Below are positions 1 through 9,011 of a DNA stretch of 64,000 nucleotides, in pieces; position 1 is the first letter of the stretch, and every line of letters begins with the position of its first letter. This DNA is from Streptomyces triticagri. Lineage in GTDB: Bacteria; Actinomycetota; Actinomycetes; Streptomycetales; Streptomycetaceae. The DNA is taken from contig NZ_QUAK01000013.1 in NCBI RefSeq assembly GCF_003429565.1, forward strand, positions 20,046 through 84,045, read 5' to 3'. Both the position numbers and the translations under genes were made by a program. The notes under the pieces were generated by a model. It searched no databases, was not told where the DNA came from, and saw only the letters and a list, made by a program, of their open reading frames with translations.

Positions 1-1725
1 CTTCTCGGACATGGCGCGCTGACAGGTCGACTTGGGTACCGGAATCGCCTTGCCGTCCGAGCCGGTGATCCCCTCGATGGCGATGGGCGTGCAGTACGTG
101 CCCCGGCTGGCGAAGGTCGCGTACGCGGCGGCCATCGTCAGCGGCGACATCTCCTGGGTGCCGAGTGCGATCGAAGGCGCCTGCGCGAGCTGCCCGCCGT
201 CGGCCCGGTGCACGCCCATCTTCTTGGCCATGTCGGTGACCGGGCAGATGCCGATGTCGCTGATCAGCTGCACGTAGTAGGTGTTGACCGACTTCGCGGT
301 CGCCTCCTTCATGCCGTACGGGCCGACCTCGGAGTCGTTCTCGTTCTCCAGCTTCTCGTTCCGGGTGTTGACCCAGTCGCCCTTGCAGGTGGGTACGGGG
401 CTCGGGTACTCCATCTGGTACGGCGAGCTGTACTTCTGCGTAGGCGACTTGCCCTGCTCTATGGCGGCCGCGGCGACGATCGGCTTGAAGGTGGAGCCGG
501 GCTGGAAGCCGGCGCCGCCGCTCATTCGCTCGTCGACGGAGAGGTTGATCGTCGTCTCGTTCTCCTTCGAGTCCCCGCCGTACGGCCAGGACTGGCCCAT
601 GCCACGGATCTTGCCCGTGCCGGGCTCGACGATGGAGACGGCGGTGGCCACCTCGTCGGTCTGCTTGACGTTGTTCTGTATGGCCGACTGGACGCCGTCC
701 TGGGCCTGCGGGTCGAGCGTGGTGCGGATCTTCATTCCGCCCTGTGCCCAGAGCTTGGCCCGTTCCTCCCTGGTCTCGCCGAACGCGGGGTCGTTGAGGA
801 AGACATTGTGGACGTACTCGCAGAAGAAGCCGGCGCCGCGGTCGGCGGTGATGCAGCCGTTCTTCGGCTTGCTGACCTTGAGGCCGAGCTCGGCCTTCTT
901 CGCCTCGGCGACCTGCTTCTGGGAGACGGCGCCGGTCTCGGCCATCCGGTCGAGCACCACGTTCCGCCGCTTGGTGGCTTCCTCGGTGTCGTTGACCGGG
1001 TCGTAGCGGCTCGGTGACTGCACGATGCCGGCGAGCATCGCGGACTCCTGCAGCTCGAGGTCCTTGGCCGACTTGGAGTAGTAGCGCTGGGCGGCCGCCT
1101 CGATGCCGTAGGCCTGCTGGCCGAAGAACGTGATGTTCAGGTAGTTCTCGAGGATCCGCTTCTTGCCCAGCTCCTCCTCGACCTGGATCGCGAACTTCAG
1201 CTCGCGGACCTTCCGGCCGAGCGTCTGCTGGGTGGCCTCGGCGACCTTCTCCGGGTCGTCACCGGCCTCCTCGACGAAGACGTTCTTGACGTACTGCTGG
1301 GTCAGCGTGGACGCTCCCTGCGAGACGCCGCCCGACTGCGCGTTCTCATTGACCGCGCGCAGGATGCCCTTGAGGTCGACGGCGCCGTGCTCGTAGAAGC
1401 GCGAGTCCTCGATCGCGACGATCGCCTTCTGCATGTACGGCGAGATGTCCTTGAGCTTCACGAGGGTGCGGTCGCGGGCGTAGACCGTGGCGAGGGTGTC
1501 GCCGTTCACGTCCTGGATCGTGGTCCGCTGCATCAGCGGGGGCCGCTTCAGATTCGCCGGGATCTCGTCGAATCCCTCGACGGAACCCTTGGCGGCCAGG
1601 CCGAGCGCGCCTGCCGCGGGCAGGGCGATACCGGCCATGACCGCCCCGGCGAGGACGCTGACTCCGAGGAACTTGGCGGCCTGCTGCGTGGGCGACAGAC
1701 CACCACCCGAGCGCTTCTTTCCCAT
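1..1725 (-). CDS. Bifunctional penicillin-binding protein (class A, PonA2-like), C-terminus cut by window edge
   Basis: Polymerises and cross-links peptidoglycan outside the membrane. Reading from ATG at 1725, a short cytoplasmic tail is followed by one membrane anchor (about residues 18-45). A glycosyltransferase 51 domain follows, with EDSRFYEHG (106-114) and QGASTLTQQY (136-145). The transpeptidase domain carries the catalytic STFK (412-415) and an SVN motif (480-482). The third KTG box and any PASTA domain lie beyond position 1. An in-frame TAG lies 10-12 bases upstream of the ATG, so this is the outermost start. No strong Shine-Dalgarno sequence is visible. A PBP of this class sits beside the whiB4/wblA gene in both S. 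coelicolor and M. tuberculosis (recalled synteny), which supports the PonA2-type assignment. Confidence 0.93.
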   Translation of the reverse strand, partial: MGKKRSGGGLSPTQQAAKFLGVSVLAGAVMAGIALPAAGALGLAAKGSVEGFDEIPANLKRPPLMQRTTIQDVNGDTLATVYARDRTLVKLKDISPYMQKAIVAIEDSRFYEHGAVDLKGILRAVNENAQSGGVSQGASTLTQQYVKNVFVEEAGDDPEKVAEATQQTLGRKVRELKFAIQVEEELGKKRILENYLNITFFGQQAYGIEAAAQRYYSKSAKDLELQESAMLAGIVQSPSRYDPVNDTEEATKRRNVVLDRMAETGAVSQKQVAEAKKAELGLKVSKPKNGCITADRGAGFFCEYVHNVFLNDPAFGETREERAKLWAQGGMKIRTTLDPQAQDGVQSAIQNNVKQTDEVATAVSIVEPGTGKIRGMGQSWPYGGDSKENETTINLSVDERMSGGAGFQPGSTFKPIVAAAAIEQGKSPTQKYSSPYQMEYPSPVPTCKGDWVNTRNEKLENENDSEVGPYGMKEATAKSVNTYYVQLISDIGICPVTDMAKKMGVHRADGGQLAQAPSIALGTQEMSPLTMAAAYATFASRGTYCTPIAIEGITGSDGKAIPVPKSTCQRAMSEK

Positions 1726-2057
1726 GGAGGCAGCCTAATCCGTGGGTGCAGGTGTTCCGATGGAGCGGTGCCCCATCGGGATGTTCGAGTGCAGGATCGT
1801 GATGTCGGGGGTGGGTGAGTTGTCCGGGTTCGGTGGCCGGATCGGCTGGAACCGATACCAGAAGCCTGAGTCGCTGTGATGAGCTGAGTGGACCGGGGTG
1901 GGCTGCTGCTTGACTGTCAACTTGCCCCCGAATGCTTGCTATTTGGCGCGACGTAATCGCATCGACGTATGCCCCAAGGGTTGACGCAGCGGGGATTCGA
2001 GCCCGGACAGTGTCCCTGGAAAGCATTCCGGAGTAACCGGTCCAGGAAGAGGTCCTC
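1726..2057. other. Divergent intergenic region, PBP / GH78 gene
   Basis: This 332-base gap carries no convincing gene. It must hold the promoters of the divergent PBP and GH78 genes. A purine-rich ribosome site (AGGAAGAGG) lies just before the ATG at 2058. A TTGACG at about 1980 could be a -35 box, but no good -10 is seen at the right distance. Confidence 0.4.
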
Positions 2058-4703
2058 ATGGCGACGCACCCCACCGGTCGGCAGCTCAGCCGCCGCGACC
2101 TGATCGGCACCCTGGTCGCCGCCGGCGCCGTCGGCGCCCTCGCACCGGCCGAGGCGTGGGGACGGTCGCCGGGCCGGCCCACGCTCCCGGTGCCGTCCGG
2201 CCGCGGCGGTACGGGTCCTGCGCCCCAGCCGTACGAGCCACTGCACGGCGGCCGATTCCTGCCGGGGTCCGTCCCCGCGTCCCCGGATCCGCTGGTGCGC
2301 TACCGCTGGTCGCAGCCGCGGGCCACCGACGAGCTGCAGATCCATCGCTCCCGACCGCGCTCCGCGCACAGCCCGGACTCCGACTCCTTCGCGCACCTGT
2401 CATCGGCGACCACCGCGGACTGCCGCGTCGAGGTGCGCGACACCGGCTCGATACGCCTCGACTTCGGCCGGGTGAGCCCCGGGTGGCTGGAGTTCGACAG
2501 CCCGGACCTGACCGGCCGGGTCGAGATGAGCATCAGCGAGTACAACGAACCGGCCCGGGTCAATCCCGGCCCCGAGCATCCCGTGAAGACCGCCGAGCCG
2601 GTCCGGCACGGCAGCACCTGGCGCCTCGAGCTCAACTCCGAGTACTACGAGGGCGTACGGTTCGGCTGGATCCACGTCCGTACGTACGACGAACCCTGGA
2701 CCATCACCGGGATCCGGCTGATCTGCCAGGCCAAGCCCACCAACTATGCCGGGTCCTTCTCCTGCGACGACGAACGCCTCGAGCGGATCTGGTACCACGG
2801 CGCCTACACCGCCCGCGTCGGATTCCAGCGGGACCACTTCGGCGCGATCCTGATGGACCGGGGCGACCGGCACAGCTGGGCGGGCGACTGCTATCCCACC
2901 CAGGCCGCATCGCTCGCCGCCTTCGGCAACTTCGACGCCGTACGGCAGAACCTCCTCGCCACCGCGAAGCTGGACAACGGCATCGAGATCTACGCGCTCT
3001 ACTGGGTCCTCGGCCTCCTCGACCACTACCGGTACACCGGCTACACCGGCGACGACGACACCTTCCGGGACCTGGCGCAGGCGGCCCGCGACAAGATCGA
3101 CCACGCCGACACGCTCTTCGAGGACCCGCACAGCACCTTCTACGGCTGGGACGAACGTCTCGGCGCCGGCTTCGAGGCACCCGGCCGGCCCGAGACGCAG
3201 AACGTGTTCCGCGGCACCTTCGTCCAGGCCTGCCGAGGGCTTGCCGAGGCCCTGGAGCACAGCGGGGACGCCGGGGCCGCGAAGAAGTACGGCGAACTGG
3301 CCGACGCACGGACGGCCTGGCTGCGACGCCAGGGCGACGGCCCGTGGTACGCCTCCTGGGGCATCCACGCCCTCGCCGAAGCGGTCAACGCCGGCATCGT
3401 GCACGACGACGAGGCGGACCTGGTCCATCGCCAGGCCTTCGCCGACCGGCTCGACCGGATCGACTTCTCCCCGTTCAACCAGTACTTCGTCCTCCGGGCC
3501 CTTGCCCGCCTGGGCAGGATCGACGAGGCGCTGCGGACCGTGGACGACACCTGGGGCGGTCAACTCGACCTCGGGGCCAGCACGTTCTTCGAGGTCTTCC
3601 GGCCCGACTGGGTGCGGATCCTGGGCGCCGACGACCCCGTACCCAACAGCCAGTCCGGCTGGACGAGTCTCGCGCACCCCTGGAGCAGCGGCGTGACGGC
3701 CTGGCTGTCCCACGAGGTGCTCGGGATCAGGCCGACCACACCGGGATTCGGCACCTTCGACTTCGCGCCGCGGCCCGGCCGGACCCTGCGAACCGTCCGC
3801 GGGACGCTCCCCACCCCCTTCGGGGAGATCAGCGGCCGCTTCGACGCGCGCACCGGACGCGGCAGCCTGACCGTGCCGCCGGGGACGACGGCGCGCTTCT
3901 CCGTCCCGGAGGCCGACGGACCCGCGGGCGACGGACGGCGGGTGCGGCGTATCCGGCTCGGCCGCCGCACCGTGTGGAAGTCCGGTGACGCGGTCGGCGG
4001 CTCCGGCGCCATCGAGGTGCCCGGCATCGCACCGGGCACCTGGGACCTGCACGTGTCGTACGAGGGGACGCGGGCGCCCGCGCCCCGGGATCCGCTCACG
4101 TACCCCTTGCGCTGCCTCGGCACGGACACCGCCACCAGCGGCGACTGGGGCGGGCGTTACGGACGCGACGGGTATCTGCTGTTCAGCTACGACGAGCCCG
4201 GCAGCGCCGGCGGCCGCGCCGCCTCCGACGGAGACCGTGCGCGCCTGCCCGACTACGTCACCTCGATCACGCCGCTCGAGAAGTCCGACCTGGCGGACTG
4301 GTCCGTCCCGCTGCGGACCCGCTGGGCCGAGCGCACCGAGGACCGCCGCGCACCGGCCCCGAGCCCGGCCAACGAGGTGCCGCGCAGTGTGGGCACGATC
4401 TACACGCAGACCCCTGCTCCCGGCGGAATGACGATGGCGGTGGACATCGACGCGTCACCGCCGGAGCCGGTGCGCCTGAGCCTGTACTTCGTCGACTGGG
4501 ACTCGGAGCAACGGCGTCTCGCCGTCGAACTCTTCGACCTCAGGACCCGCAAGGCGCTCGCACCGGTCCAGCTGGTGGAGGACTTCCACCGCGGTACCTA
4601 TCTCAGTTACGTCTGCGACCGGGCCGTACGGTTGCGGGTGGCGCATGTCCGCGGCGACAACGCGGTGCTCAGCGGCGTTTTCTTCGATCCGCTCGACGAC
4701 TGA
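2058..4703 (+). CDS. Secreted GH78-family (alpha-L-rhamnosidase-like) glycoside hydrolase
   Basis: Predicted exported glycosidase acting on rhamnose-containing or similar plant or bacterial polysaccharides. This is inferred from fold only. The 881-residue protein starts with a Tat-type signal (RRDLIGTLVAAGAVGAL, residues 14-30). N-terminal beta-sandwich regions follow, then an (alpha/alpha)6-barrel-like stretch (about 230-560) in which DRGDRHSWAGD resembles the family 78 acid-residue region. Residues about 570-880 look like a C-terminal beta domain plus an extra module. ATG 2058 is preceded by AGGAAGAGG. It lies alone between the PBP and wblA, which I recall as adjacent in S. coelicolor, so it is probably a local insertion. 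Substrate is unknown; other (alpha/alpha)6 glycosidases are possible. Confidence 0.75.
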   Translation: MATHPTGRQLSRRDLIGTLVAAGAVGALAPAEAWGRSPGRPTLPVPSGRGGTGPAPQPYEPLHGGRFLPGSVPASPDPLVRYRWSQPRATDELQIHRSRPRSAHSPDSDSFAHLSSATTADCRVEVRDTGSIRLDFGRVSPGWLEFDSPDLTGRVEMSISEYNEPARVNPGPEHPVKTAEPVRHGSTWRLELNSEYYEGVRFGWIHVRTYDEPWTITGIRLICQAKPTNYAGSFSCDDERLERIWYHGAYTARVGFQRDHFGAILMDRGDRHSWAGDCYPTQAASLAAFGNFDAVRQNLLATAKLDNGIEIYALYWVLGLLDHYRYTGYTGDDDTFRDLAQAARDKIDHADTLFEDPHSTFYGWDERLGAGFEAPGRPETQNVFRGTFVQACRGLAEALEHSGDAGAAKKYGELADARTAWLRRQGDGPWYASWGIHALAEAVNAGIVHDDEADLVHRQAFADRLDRIDFSPFNQYFVLRALARLGRIDEALRTVDDTWGGQLDLGASTFFEVFRPDWVRILGADDPVPNSQSGWTSLAHPWSSGVTAWLSHEVLGIRPTTPGFGTFDFAPRPGRTLRTVRGTLPTPFGEISGRFDARTGRGSLTVPPGTTARFSVPEADGPAGDGRRVRRIRLGRRTVWKSGDAVGGSGAIEVPGIAPGTWDLHVSYEGTRAPAPRDPLTYPLRCLGTDTATSGDWGGRYGRDGYLLFSYDEPGSAGGRAASDGDRARLPDYVTSITPLEKSDLADWSVPLRTRWAERTEDRRAPAPSPANEVPRSVGTIYTQTPAPGGMTMAVDIDASPPEPVRLSLYFVDWDSEQRRLAVELFDLRTRKALAPVQLVEDFHRGTYLSYVCDRAVRLRVAHVRGDNAVLSGVFFDPLDD

Positions 4704-4711
4704 GGTGGTAC

Positions 4712-4742
4712 GGGCGCGAGCGGGCGCAGCCCGACCGCGCCC
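4712..4742 (+). terminator. Hairpin terminator after the GH78 gene
   Basis: GGGCGCG (4712-4718) pairs with CGCGCCC (4736-4742), and inside it GGGC pairs with GCCC. It starts nine bases after the stop codon. No T-tract follows, which is common in Streptomyces. Confidence 0.55.
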
Positions 4743-5169
4743 CGCGGGCGTCGCCATTTGCCGGACAGGCTGACATGCCTTGGCCTAAGCTGCTCTCAAC
4801 TGTCACAGCTGTGCGGTTCCACATCAAGTCTTCGTCGTGCCCGACCTGTTGGGAAGGCTCCACGGAGTTCTACTGTTCATCGGACGACACCCGGACGACA
4901 CTGTGGCGTGCCCGAATCCGCCACATGTGTTGCCCACTGTCCGTTGTGACTCAACTGAACTGTCCCGGTCTGCCGGTTTGATCACGCATGTCTGCAGGTC
5001 ACTCCGTCGGGTGATCTGCCGCTTACCCATAGTCCGTTCGGGCCATTCGAGATTGGGCCCCAAGGGGGTGTTGCGCTGTCGCCGCCTTCCGTAACGTCCT
5101 CAACTGGCGGCGGTGAATATGCCGCTGCCGCCGTGGGGGAGCCTCGATTCGGGAGAGGACGGCGCCGGC
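4743..5169. promoter_or_regulatory. wblA upstream region
   Basis: About 430 bases without a credible gene and visibly less GC-rich than the surroundings, as expected for a developmental promoter region. A CATAGT at about 5025-5030 could be a -10 box. The long non-coding leader fits the known complex control of wblA, but I cannot assign a specific regulator site. Confidence 0.4.
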
Positions 5170-5544
5170 ATGGGCTGGGTTACCGACTGGAGTGCGCAGG
5201 CGGCCTGCCGCACTACCGATCCGGATGAACTGTTCGTACAAGGTGCAGCGCAGAACAGGGCCAAGGCGGTGTGCACCGGATGCCCGGTGCGTACCGAGTG
5301 CCTGGCCGATGCGCTGGACAATCGCGTCGAGTTCGGCGTGTGGGGTGGTATGACCGAGCGGGAGCGGCGCGCATTGCTGCGCAGGCGCCCCACGGTCACC
5401 TCCTGGCGCCATCTGCTCGAGACAGCGCGCTCGGAGTACGAGCGCTCCACGGGCATGATCCCCGGGGACGTCGACGTGGACGAGGTGGTCGACGATGTCG
5501 TCGACGCACCGGAGCGCTATGTGAATTACGCGGCGGTGGGGTAG
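5170..5544 (+). CDS. wblA: WhiB-like Fe-S transcription regulator WblA
   Basis: Iron-sulfur DNA-binding regulator. WblA is known in Streptomyces to promote aerial development and repress antibiotic production; its mycobacterial counterpart is WhiB4. From ATG 5170 (124 residues) the four cluster cysteines are C13, C35, C38 and C44 (C-x21-C-x2-C-x5-C), followed by GVWGG (56-60) and a basic helix rich in RRRP. The N-terminal MGWVTDWSAQAACR matches the WblA type. GGAGAGG lies 11-17 bases upstream of ATG 5170. A longer form starting at GTG 5113 is open and cannot be excluded. The C-terminal acidic tail ends in YVNYAAVG. It converges on the ArsA-like pair. Confidence 0.93.
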   Translation: MGWVTDWSAQAACRTTDPDELFVQGAAQNRAKAVCTGCPVRTECLADALDNRVEFGVWGGMTERERRALLRRRPTVTSWRHLLETARSEYERSTGMIPGDVDVDEVVDDVVDAPERYVNYAAVG

Positions 5545-5585
5545 GCCCCTGAGCTTGGGGTGGGCCCCCTGAGCTGCCGCGGGCG

Positions 5586-5615
5586 GCCCGACGGTGTCAG
5601 TGCGTACCGTCGGGC
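5586..5615. terminator. Bidirectional hairpin terminator between wblA and the ArsA-like pair
   Basis: A perfect 10-base inverted repeat (GCCCGACGGT at 5586-5595, ACCGTCGGGC at 5606-5615) with a 10-base loop lies between two convergent genes. Confidence 0.7.
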
Positions 5616-5630
5616 GAGGTCGGCGCGGAT

Positions 5631-7037
5631 TCAGCTCCGCGTGCCGTCGTCGTCATCGGCGGCACGGGCGCCGTCTGCCGCGAGCCGGGTGCCGATGTCC
5701 CGCAGCCCGGCCAGATCGTGTACGTCACCGGGCAGCGCGGCCACTTCGGCCACGGCGACCTCGGGGTGCAGTGCGGTGAAGCGGTCGCGGGTGCGCTGCT
5801 CGCGGGCGATCAGCTGCATCCGCTCGGCGTGCAACCGCAGGAGCCCTGCGGCGAGTCGGCCCGCGGCGTCCGTGGAGGAGTCGGCCGCCGCGGTGGAGTC
5901 GTCTTCGGATCCCCCGGGGTCGCTGTCGGATTCCCGGGGGTCGTTCTCGGAGCCCCGCTCCGCGGGCGCTGCCGCGCGGTCGGGAGATTCGGGAGTGGTA
6001 CGGAGTGCTTTCTTCCCGCCCTCCTGATCCACAATGCGGGCCTCGTCAAGATTTTCCGCCGCCGCGAGCGCGCGTTCCGCGGACAGCCGGGCGGCCCCGC
6101 TGTCGTGCACCCGGTTCAGTACGAGACCGGCCAGCGGCATCCGGTCCGCGGCGAGCCGTTCCACGAAGTACGCCGCCTCGCGCAGCGCGTCCCGCTCCGG
6201 CGCGGCCACCACCAGAAACGCCGTACCGGGCGCCTGCAGCAGGCGGTACGTGGCGTCCGCGCGCGTACGGAATCCGCCGAACATGGTGTCCATCGCGGCC
6301 ACGAAGGTCTGCACGTCCCGAAGGAACTGGCCGCCGAGCAGCTTCCCCAGCGTGCCGGTCATCATCGACATCCCGACGTTCAGGAACTTCATCCCGGCCC
6401 GTCCGCCGACCTTCGCCGGCGCCATCAGGACCCGGATGAACTTCCCGTCGAGGAAGGAGCCGAGCCGCCCCGGCGCATCCAGGAAGTCGAGCGCGGAGCG
6501 CGAGGGCGGGGTGTCCACGACGATCAGGTCCCAGTCGCCCTCGGCCCGCAGCTGCCCCAGCTTCTCCATCGCCATGTACTCCTGCGTGCCCGCGAAGCCG
6601 GCCGACAGGGACTGGTAGAAGGGGTTCTCCAGGATGGCCCGGGCCCGCTCGGGGTCGGCGTGCGCCTCGACGATCTCGTCGAAGGTCCGCTTCATGTCGA
6701 GCATCATGGCGTGCAGTTCGCCGGGCGCGGGCTCCGCCGCCCCTCGTTCCTCTCGTTCCTCGCCGTTCTGCGGCTCGGCGCCGGCGACCGGTTCGATGCC
6801 CTTGACCCGTCGCGGCGTGTTGTCGAGCGAGTCGATGCCCATGGACTGGGCGAGCCGGCGGGCCGGGTCGATGGTGAGGACGACCACCCGGCGCCCGCGT
6901 TCGGCGGCCCGCAGGCCGAGCGCCGCCGCGGTCGTCGTCTTGCCCACGCCGCCCGCGCCGCAGCAGACCACGATGCGGGTCTCCGGGTCGTCGAGCAGCG
7001 CGTCCACGTCGAGCGCCGGGGCCGGATCGAGCGTCAT
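5631..7037 (-). CDS. ArsA/Get3-family ATPase, second of a pair
   Basis: P-loop ATPase of the ArsA/Get3 family (468 residues). The Walker A motif GAGGVGKTTTAAA is at about residues 26-38, TIDPARRLAQS corresponds to the switch/A-loop region, and DLIVVDTPPSRSALDFLD is the Walker B/switch II region. The C-terminal third holds an acidic low-complexity insert (about 380-425) that separates the last helical part. Its ATG overlaps the stop of the upstream partner (ATGA at 7034-7037), indicating translational coupling. The equivalent M. tuberculosis pair beside whiB4 is Rv3679/Rv3680. An arsenite role is unlikely because no ars genes are near; partner sorting or stress tolerance is more plausible. Confidence 0.88.
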   Translation of the reverse strand: MTLDPAPALDVDALLDDPETRIVVCCGAGGVGKTTTAAALGLRAAERGRRVVVLTIDPARRLAQSMGIDSLDNTPRRVKGIEPVAGAEPQNGEEREERGAAEPAPGELHAMMLDMKRTFDEIVEAHADPERARAILENPFYQSLSAGFAGTQEYMAMEKLGQLRAEGDWDLIVVDTPPSRSALDFLDAPGRLGSFLDGKFIRVLMAPAKVGGRAGMKFLNVGMSMMTGTLGKLLGGQFLRDVQTFVAAMDTMFGGFRTRADATYRLLQAPGTAFLVVAAPERDALREAAYFVERLAADRMPLAGLVLNRVHDSGAARLSAERALAAAENLDEARIVDQEGGKKALRTTPESPDRAAAPAERGSENDPRESDSDPGGSEDDSTAAADSSTDAAGRLAAGLLRLHAERMQLIAREQRTRDRFTALHPEVAVAEVAALPGDVHDLAGLRDIGTRLAADGARAADDDDGTRS

Positions 7038-8002
7038 GACACTCCCTGCGTCCGCAGCTCCGCCGCGAGCCGGTACAGGCCCGCCAGGTCGATCCCCTCC
7101 GGGAGCAGCTCCAACTCGGTCACGGGCAGGCCCAGTTCGGTCAGCTCGGCCCGCTGGCGGCGCTCCAGGGCGACCCGCTCCTCGTACTGGGACGCCTGCT
7201 CGAGCAGCGGGTCGACCAACTGCTCGGCGAGACCGCCACGGCGTGCGCCGCCGAGTCCCGCCCGGGAGAGCGCCTTGGCGACATCGGTGCGCCGGACGTC
7301 CTGCGGTACGGGGGAGGGGAGCACCTCCGCGCGGACCATGTTGACCAGGACGCGGCCCACCGGCAGTGCGGCGGCGCGCAGTTCGGCGATGCCGTCGACG
7401 GTCTCCTGGACCGGCATCTCCTCGAGCAGGGTCACCAGGTGCACGGCCGTCTGCGGCGACTTGAGGACCCGCATCACGGCCTGTGCCTGATTGTGTATCG
7501 GGCCGATCTTCGCGAGGCCCGCCACCTCGTCGTTCACATTGAGGAAGCGGGTGATGCGGCCCGTCGGCGGGGCGTCCATCACCACGTGGTCGTACGCGAA
7601 ACGGCCCCGCTTGTCCTTGCGGCGCACCGCCTCGCAGGCCTTGCCGGTCAGCAGGACGTCGCGTACGCCGGGGGCGATGGTGGTCGCGAAGTCGACGGCG
7701 CCGAGCTTCTTGAGTGCGCGGCCCGCACTGCCGAGCCGGTAGAACATCTGCAGGTAGTCGAGCAGCGCCAGCTCCGCGTCGATGGCGAGCGCGAACACCT
7801 CGCCGCCGCCCGGAGCGACCGCGATCTTCCGCTCCTCGTAGGGCAGCGCCTCGGTCTCGAAGAGCTGCGCGATGCCCTGCCTGCCCTCCACCTCGACCAG
7901 GAGGGTGCGCTTGCCCTCGGTCGCGAGGGCGAGTGCGAGGGCCGCGGCGACCGTGGTCTTGCCGGTCCCGCCCTTACCGCTGACGACCTGGAACCTGCTC
8001 AC
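7034..8002 (-). CDS. ArsA/Get3-family ATPase, first of a pair
   Basis: ATPase of 322 residues with the deviant Walker A GKGGTGKTT at residues 9-17 and FAYDHVVMDAPPTGRITRFL as the Walker B/switch II region. It is shorter than classical two-domain ArsA, so it probably pairs with the product of the downstream overlapping gene as a heterodimer, as proposed for the mycobacterial pair. The operon fires away from the divergent DUF4177-RidA operon, and the 186 bases between them must hold both promoters. Confidence 0.88.
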   Translation of the reverse strand: MSRFQVVSGKGGTGKTTVAAALALALATEGKRTLLVEVEGRQGIAQLFETEALPYEERKIAVAPGGGEVFALAIDAELALLDYLQMFYRLGSAGRALKKLGAVDFATTIAPGVRDVLLTGKACEAVRRKDKRGRFAYDHVVMDAPPTGRITRFLNVNDEVAGLAKIGPIHNQAQAVMRVLKSPQTAVHLVTLLEEMPVQETVDGIAELRAAALPVGRVLVNMVRAEVLPSPVPQDVRRTDVAKALSRAGLGGARRGGLAEQLVDPLLEQASQYEERVALERRQRAELTELGLPVTELELLPEGIDLAGLYRLAAELRTQGVS

Positions 8003-8188
8003 GCCTTCGAGCCTAATTCCTCGCCGCGCGCTCCGGTGGCTCCGGGGCGGATCACCGGGGTGTTCGGGAGGTGAGGTCCGTTACGCGGGCAGGGGCCGCC
8101 GCGGACACTTCGCGGGTACGCCCGCCGAGGCGGTGAGCGCGGCCGGGGCGTTGTCCGGCGGGCGGCGTCAGGGCATTACAGTCGCCGT

Positions 8189-8350
8189 ATGACGAAGTGG
8201 GAATACGCGACCGTGCCGCTGCTCGTGCACGCGACGAAGCAGATTCTGGACACCTGGGGCGAGGACGGCTGGGAGCTCGTCCAGGTCGTACCGGGGCCGA
8301 ACAACCCCGAGCAGCTGGTGGCCTATCTGAAGCGCGAGAAGCAGTCATGA
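8189..8350 (+). CDS. Small DUF4177 protein
   Basis: A 53-residue protein, MTKWEYATVPLL..., with the DUF4177 signature WEY...ILDTWGEDGWELVQV and a basic end. Function is unknown. Its stop overlaps the start of the RidA gene (ATGA at 8347-8350), so the two are co-translated. The same small-ORF/RidA pair occurs at the equivalent M. tuberculosis locus (Rv3678A/Rv3678c, recalled). Confidence 0.88.
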   Translation: MTKWEYATVPLLVHATKQILDTWGEDGWELVQVVPGPNNPEQLVAYLKREKQS

Positions 8351-8817
8351 GCGGGGCGGTGGAGTCGAAGCTCGCCGAGCTCGGCCGCACGCTTCCCGAG
8401 GTCGTGCCGCCGCTCGCCGCGTATCAACCGGCCGTCACCACCGGCCCGTACGTGTACACCTCGGGGCAGCTGCCGATCGTGGACGGCACCCTGAAGGCCA
8501 CCGGCAAGGTGGGCGGCGAGGTCACGGCCGAGGAGGCGAAGGAGCTCGCGGCGGTCTGCGCGCTGAACGCCCTCGCCGCGGTCAAGTCCGTCGCCGGTGA
8601 CCTCGACCGGGTGGCGCGCATCGTCAAGGTCACCGGATTCGTCGCCTCCGCCACGGACTTCACGGGCCAGCCGGGCGTACTGAACGGCGCGAGCGAGCTG
8701 CTCGGCGCGGTCTTCGGCGACCGCGGCGTGCATGCGCGCAGCGCGGTCGGCGTCGCGGTGCTGCCGCTCGACGCACCGGTCGAGGTCGAGATCCAGGTGG
8801 AGCTGGACGAGGCCTGA
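8347..8817 (+). CDS. RidA/YjgF-family protein
   Basis: Member of the RidA/YjgF family (156 residues), whose best-known members hydrolyse reactive enamine/imine intermediates from amino-acid metabolism in the cytosol. Conserved features are YVYTSGQLPI, the ALNALAAVKSVAGDLDRV helix and HARSAVGVAVLPLDAPVEVEIQVEL at the C-terminus. It is longer than the about 130-residue RidA core and belongs to the group without the usual G-R-x-A terminal arginine, so catalytic activity is not certain. Its start is embedded in the stop of the DUF4177 gene. Confidence 0.88.
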   Translation: MSGAVESKLAELGRTLPEVVPPLAAYQPAVTTGPYVYTSGQLPIVDGTLKATGKVGGEVTAEEAKELAAVCALNALAAVKSVAGDLDRVARIVKVTGFVASATDFTGQPGVLNGASELLGAVFGDRGVHARSAVGVAVLPLDAPVEVEIQVELDEA

Positions 8818-8832
8818 GCGGGAAGTGTGCGA

Positions 8833-8875
8833 CGGGACCCCGCAGAGTGCTCTGCAGGGTCCCGTTTCTGTTTCC
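8833..8875 (+). terminator. Intrinsic terminator after the RidA gene
   Basis: A 15-base imperfect stem (CGGGACCC...GCAGAG against CTCTGC...GGGTCCCG) with a two-base loop is followed by TTTCTGTTT. Confidence 0.85.
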
Positions 8876-9011
8876 CGCCCGCACTCGCGTACGCCCGGAC
8901 GCACACGGCCGGACGCAGACAGCCGTACGCACACGGCCGGGTCGCCGAGTGATTCGTACGTACGGCCGGTGGCCTCTCGAACATCGGGGCGCGAGCGGAT
9001 AGCCTCCGGCC

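Noticed and set aside
5113..5169. Longer WblA starting at GTG 5113
   Set aside because: It is open, but GGAGAGG and the family N-terminus favour ATG 5170; not excluded.
5631..8002. Arsenite export ATPase genes
   Set aside because: The pair is ArsA-like only in fold; no arsB, arsC, arsD or arsR is adjacent and the locus is a conserved core one.
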